Both the position numbers and the translations under genes were made by a program. Below are positions 62,377 to 64,000 of a stretch of DNA of 64,000 bases, piece by piece. The stretch is from JBGPTF01 sp041490445 (GTDB lineage Bacteria; Acidobacteriota; Terriglobia; Acidiferrales; UBA7541), in the NCBI GenBank assembly GCA_041490445.1, contig JBGPTF010000011.1, forward strand, positions 62,001-126,000, written 5' to 3'. The notes under the pieces were generated by a model. It did no database searches. It was not told the DNA's origin and saw only the letters and a program-made list of their open reading frames with translations. Every line of letters begins with the position of its first letter. The first letter of the stretch is position 1.

Positions 62377-62377
62377 T

Positions 62378-62752
62378 CTACAAGACGGTAAGTTTTCGCC
62401 GGATTGCCGCCAGCATCTTCTGCAACTCCGCGATTCCTTCTGCGATCTGCGTTGCCTCCACTTGTCTGCAATAGCCGAGATCGACGCTTAACAAGAGTTG
62501 TGTTTCCAGTTCCGCAAGCGAGCCGCTCGCATGAGATAAGAATTGCAAAAACTCGCGTGTGCCATGCCGCGCTTGCCCCTCCGCGATATTTGACGGAACC
62601 GAAACGGAAGCGCGCCGCATCTGCGAAATTAACCCAAATCTTTCCTCTGGGGGGAATTGCGACGTCAGACAATACACTGACTTCGCCAGGCTCATCCCTT
62701 TCTGCCAAACCTGAAGTTCCTTGTAATGTCGCGGCTTGGCGCTGTCCGTCAT
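62378..62752 (-). CDS. four-helix-bundle protein (23S rRNA IVS-type family)
   Basis: A 124-residue protein with helices HYKELQVWQKGMSLAKSVYC, FPPEERFGLISQMRRASVSV, PSNIAEGQARHGTREFLQFL and AELETQLLLSVDLGY, the TIGR02436/S23 four-helix-bundle family often encoded in intervening sequences of 23S rRNA genes. Its function is unknown; related proteins accompany diversity-generating retroelements. Here it is free-standing, AT-richer than its neighbours, and flanked by inverted 7-base repeats. ATG 62752 with GGAG upstream is chosen. Confidence 0.8.
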   Translation of the reverse strand: MTDSAKPRHYKELQVWQKGMSLAKSVYCLTSQFPPEERFGLISQMRRASVSVPSNIAEGQARHGTREFLQFLSHASGSLAELETQLLLSVDLGYCRQVEATQIAEGIAELQKMLAAIRRKLTVL

Positions 62753-62765
62753 CGCAAGTCTCCAT

Positions 62766-62785
62766 CCACTCGCCACTAGTCACTT
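62766..62785. repeat. 7-base repeat array, right arm (inverted)
   Basis: On the minus strand AGTGACT, AGTGGCG and AGTGGAT follow in tandem; it mirrors the left arm. The TAG inside it (62776-62778) is the stop codon of the gamma-carbonic anhydrase-like gene. Confidence 0.6.
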
Positions 62786-63291
62786 CCGTTCCTATAGGTT
62801 TCTTTGTACTCGACGTAGCGGGCGGAGTAGGCGTCAATTGCGGCCTGGTCCTCGGCGGTGCAGGCGCGGCGGAATTTTCCCGGGTGGCCCAGGAAGAGGC
62901 TCCCCGGCGGGACGGCCGTCCCTTCGGGGACAAGCGTGCCCGCAGCGATGATGGAGCCCGCGCCGATCTTTGCCCCGTTCAAAAGAATCGAGCCCATGCC
63001 GATCAGACAGCGCGATTCGATTGTGCAGCCGTGCAGGAGGCAGCCGTGGCCGACGGTGACGCCGTCGCCGATGATGAGCGGGAATTCGTCCTTCATCACG
63101 TGGAGCACCGAGCCATCCTGAATGTTTGTGCGCGCGCCGATGCGGATGAAATGCACGTCGCCGCGGATCACCGTGCCCGGCCAGACGCTCGCGTGCTCGC
63201 CGATCTGCACGTCGCCAATGACGACGGCGTCGGGATCAATATAAGCGGTGGCGGCAATCTGCGGCGTCCGCCCGCGATAGCTGCGAATCAA
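62776..63291 (-). CDS. gamma-carbonic anhydrase family protein
   Basis: About 171 residues of a left-handed beta-helix with hexapeptide repeats (VVIGDVQIGEHASVWPGTVI, RTNIQDGSVLHV, VTVGHGCLLHGCTI, CLIGMGSILLNGAKIG). His residues for metal binding stand in HVMKD and HGCLLHGC. Members may hydrate CO2 or act as metal-binding acyltransferase-like proteins; activity not provable here. TTG 63291 has GGAG upstream; a longer start at 63366 is possible. Its stop codon lies inside the inverted repeat. Confidence 0.85.
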   Translation of the reverse strand: MIRSYRGRTPQIAATAYIDPDAVVIGDVQIGEHASVWPGTVIRGDVHFIRIGARTNIQDGSVLHVMKDEFPLIIGDGVTVGHGCLLHGCTIESRCLIGMGSILLNGAKIGAGSIIAAGTLVPEGTAVPPGSLFLGHPGKFRRACTAEDQAAIDAYSARYVEYKETYRNGSD

Positions 63292-63454
63292 AATCGCTCT
63301 CCGGCTGAGAATTTTCGCTGAATCCGAATAAACAGGCAAAGTAACACACGCAGCAAGGGCTGACAAGGCAGCCCGCGCAACCCTAGAAAATTCGCAGTAC
63401 CCTTTTTGGACTGCATGCTACGATGACATCCAGCTGCAACCAAGGAGCTCCCAC

Positions 63455-63940
63455 ATGCATAAAATCGTTGTGATCACGGCAGCTTCCGTGCTGGTTTTTT
63501 GCTCTCCAACCTGTTCGCAATCACAGGACCGCCAAGGAAACCAAACAAAGGCCTGCATCGGTAAAGCGAACAAGACGACCGTGTCAGCCTACATCATGTT
63601 GATCCGGCTTCGGGGCGACTTGTATGGCAAATGGAAGGCAACTGGGGTCTGGCCGGATGACCAAGAGGCAAACAAGGCGCTGACTGCCCACAGCCAGTAC
63701 TGGCGGGATCAGCTCAAAGCCGGCCGAGCGATCCTTGGAGGCGGAATGAACGGCGACTACTGGGACAATGTTGCCATTATTATCTTCGAAGCTGGTTCCT
63801 TGGCCGAGGCCGATTCAATCGTAAAAAATGACCCAGCAGTCAAGGCCTACGTGTTTCAGGCTCAAGTGCGGCCGTTCGATGTTCATTTCCTCACCAATAA
63901 ATTCACACCTGGAACGCAAGTATGTGCGCAGCCGAACTAA
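63455..63940 (+). CDS. secreted YCII-like protein
   Basis: A 161-residue protein with a signal peptide (about residues 1-20, VITAASVLVFCSPTCS). The rest matches the YCII (dimeric alpha/beta-barrel) pattern: LKAGRAILGGGMNGDYWDNV, VAIIIFEAGSLAEADSIVKN and KAYVFQAQVRPFDV. Members of this fold may act in chlorinated-compound or stress reactions, but no catalytic site is certain. AGGAG stands 7 bases before the ATG. Confidence 0.7.
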   Translation: MHKIVVITAASVLVFCSPTCSQSQDRQGNQTKACIGKANKTTVSAYIMLIRLRGDLYGKWKATGVWPDDQEANKALTAHSQYWRDQLKAGRAILGGGMNGDYWDNVAIIIFEAGSLAEADSIVKNDPAVKAYVFQAQVRPFDVHFLTNKFTPGTQVCAQPN

Positions 63941-64000
63941 GGCTTCCGCTCCAACTTTCCGCGGAGAATGTGACTACGCGATCATGGGCAGGCAGCCCCG

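Overview
The window is a GC-rich, densely coded bacterial chromosome segment with no rRNA, CRISPR array, integrase or intact insertion sequence. Gene content and style suggest an acidobacterium-like soil or sediment chemoheterotroph: a Gld-type ABC operon with a DUF4340 protein, a split b6-type cytochrome b operon with multihaem cytochromes, a caa3-like oxidase cluster with two subunit III genes, a selenoprotein, and many short palindromic repeats. This placement is an inference from gene content; no rRNA is present to confirm it.

Layout. 0.1-6.2 kb: two membrane proteins of unknown function, a large hybrid sensor kinase, and a divergent HD-GYP response regulator. 6.3-7.8 kb: a zinc-ribbon miniprotein, a DCC-family thiol oxidoreductase, and a secreted peroxiredoxin whose active-site codon is UGA followed by a SECIS-like hairpin. 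7.8-12.5 kb: haem-copper oxidase operon (ctaC-ctaD-two ctaE-subunit IV-small membrane protein). 12.9-16.6 kb: gap-pgk-tpiA-secG and tRNA-Leu(GAG). 16.7-23.7 kb: a CPBP protease, GHMP kinase, NagZ, thymidine kinase, nucleotide-sanitation genes, tRNA-Gly and small proteins. 23.7-28.4 kb: ABC export system. 28.6-33.6 kb: dicarboxylate symporter, a 37-residue membrane microprotein, a methyltransferase and secreted unknowns.

33.6-42.8 kb is the most striking region: an Rrf2 regulator, a fused haem c-porin outer-membrane protein, a cupredoxin, a GltD-like flavoprotein with ferredoxin domains, a Rieske protein, split cytochrome b, an octahaem cytochrome c and a cytochrome c lipoprotein, all on one strand and mostly overlapping. 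Read together they could link outer-membrane electron transfer, a periplasmic copper/haem pool, a Rieske/cytochrome b complex and NAD(P)H; the oxidase at 8-12.5 kb would be the oxygen-reducing branch.

42.8-48.7 kb is looser: tRNA-Lys, a DHH phosphoesterase, an MFS transporter, palindromic and 7-base repeats, and tRNA-Leu(UAG). 48.7-56.1 kb is a proteostasis/transcription cluster behind a strong sigma-70-type promoter: tig-clpP-clpX-lon-rho. 56.2-62.3 kb: cmk, mutL, aspS, hisS. HisS carries an AT-richer insertion of about 95 residues in its catalytic core. Just upstream of hisS a four-helix-bundle (23S IVS-type) gene lies between inverted 7-base repeat arrays, one of which supplies the stop codon of the neighbouring gamma-carbonic anhydrase. 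A YCII-like secreted protein ends the window.
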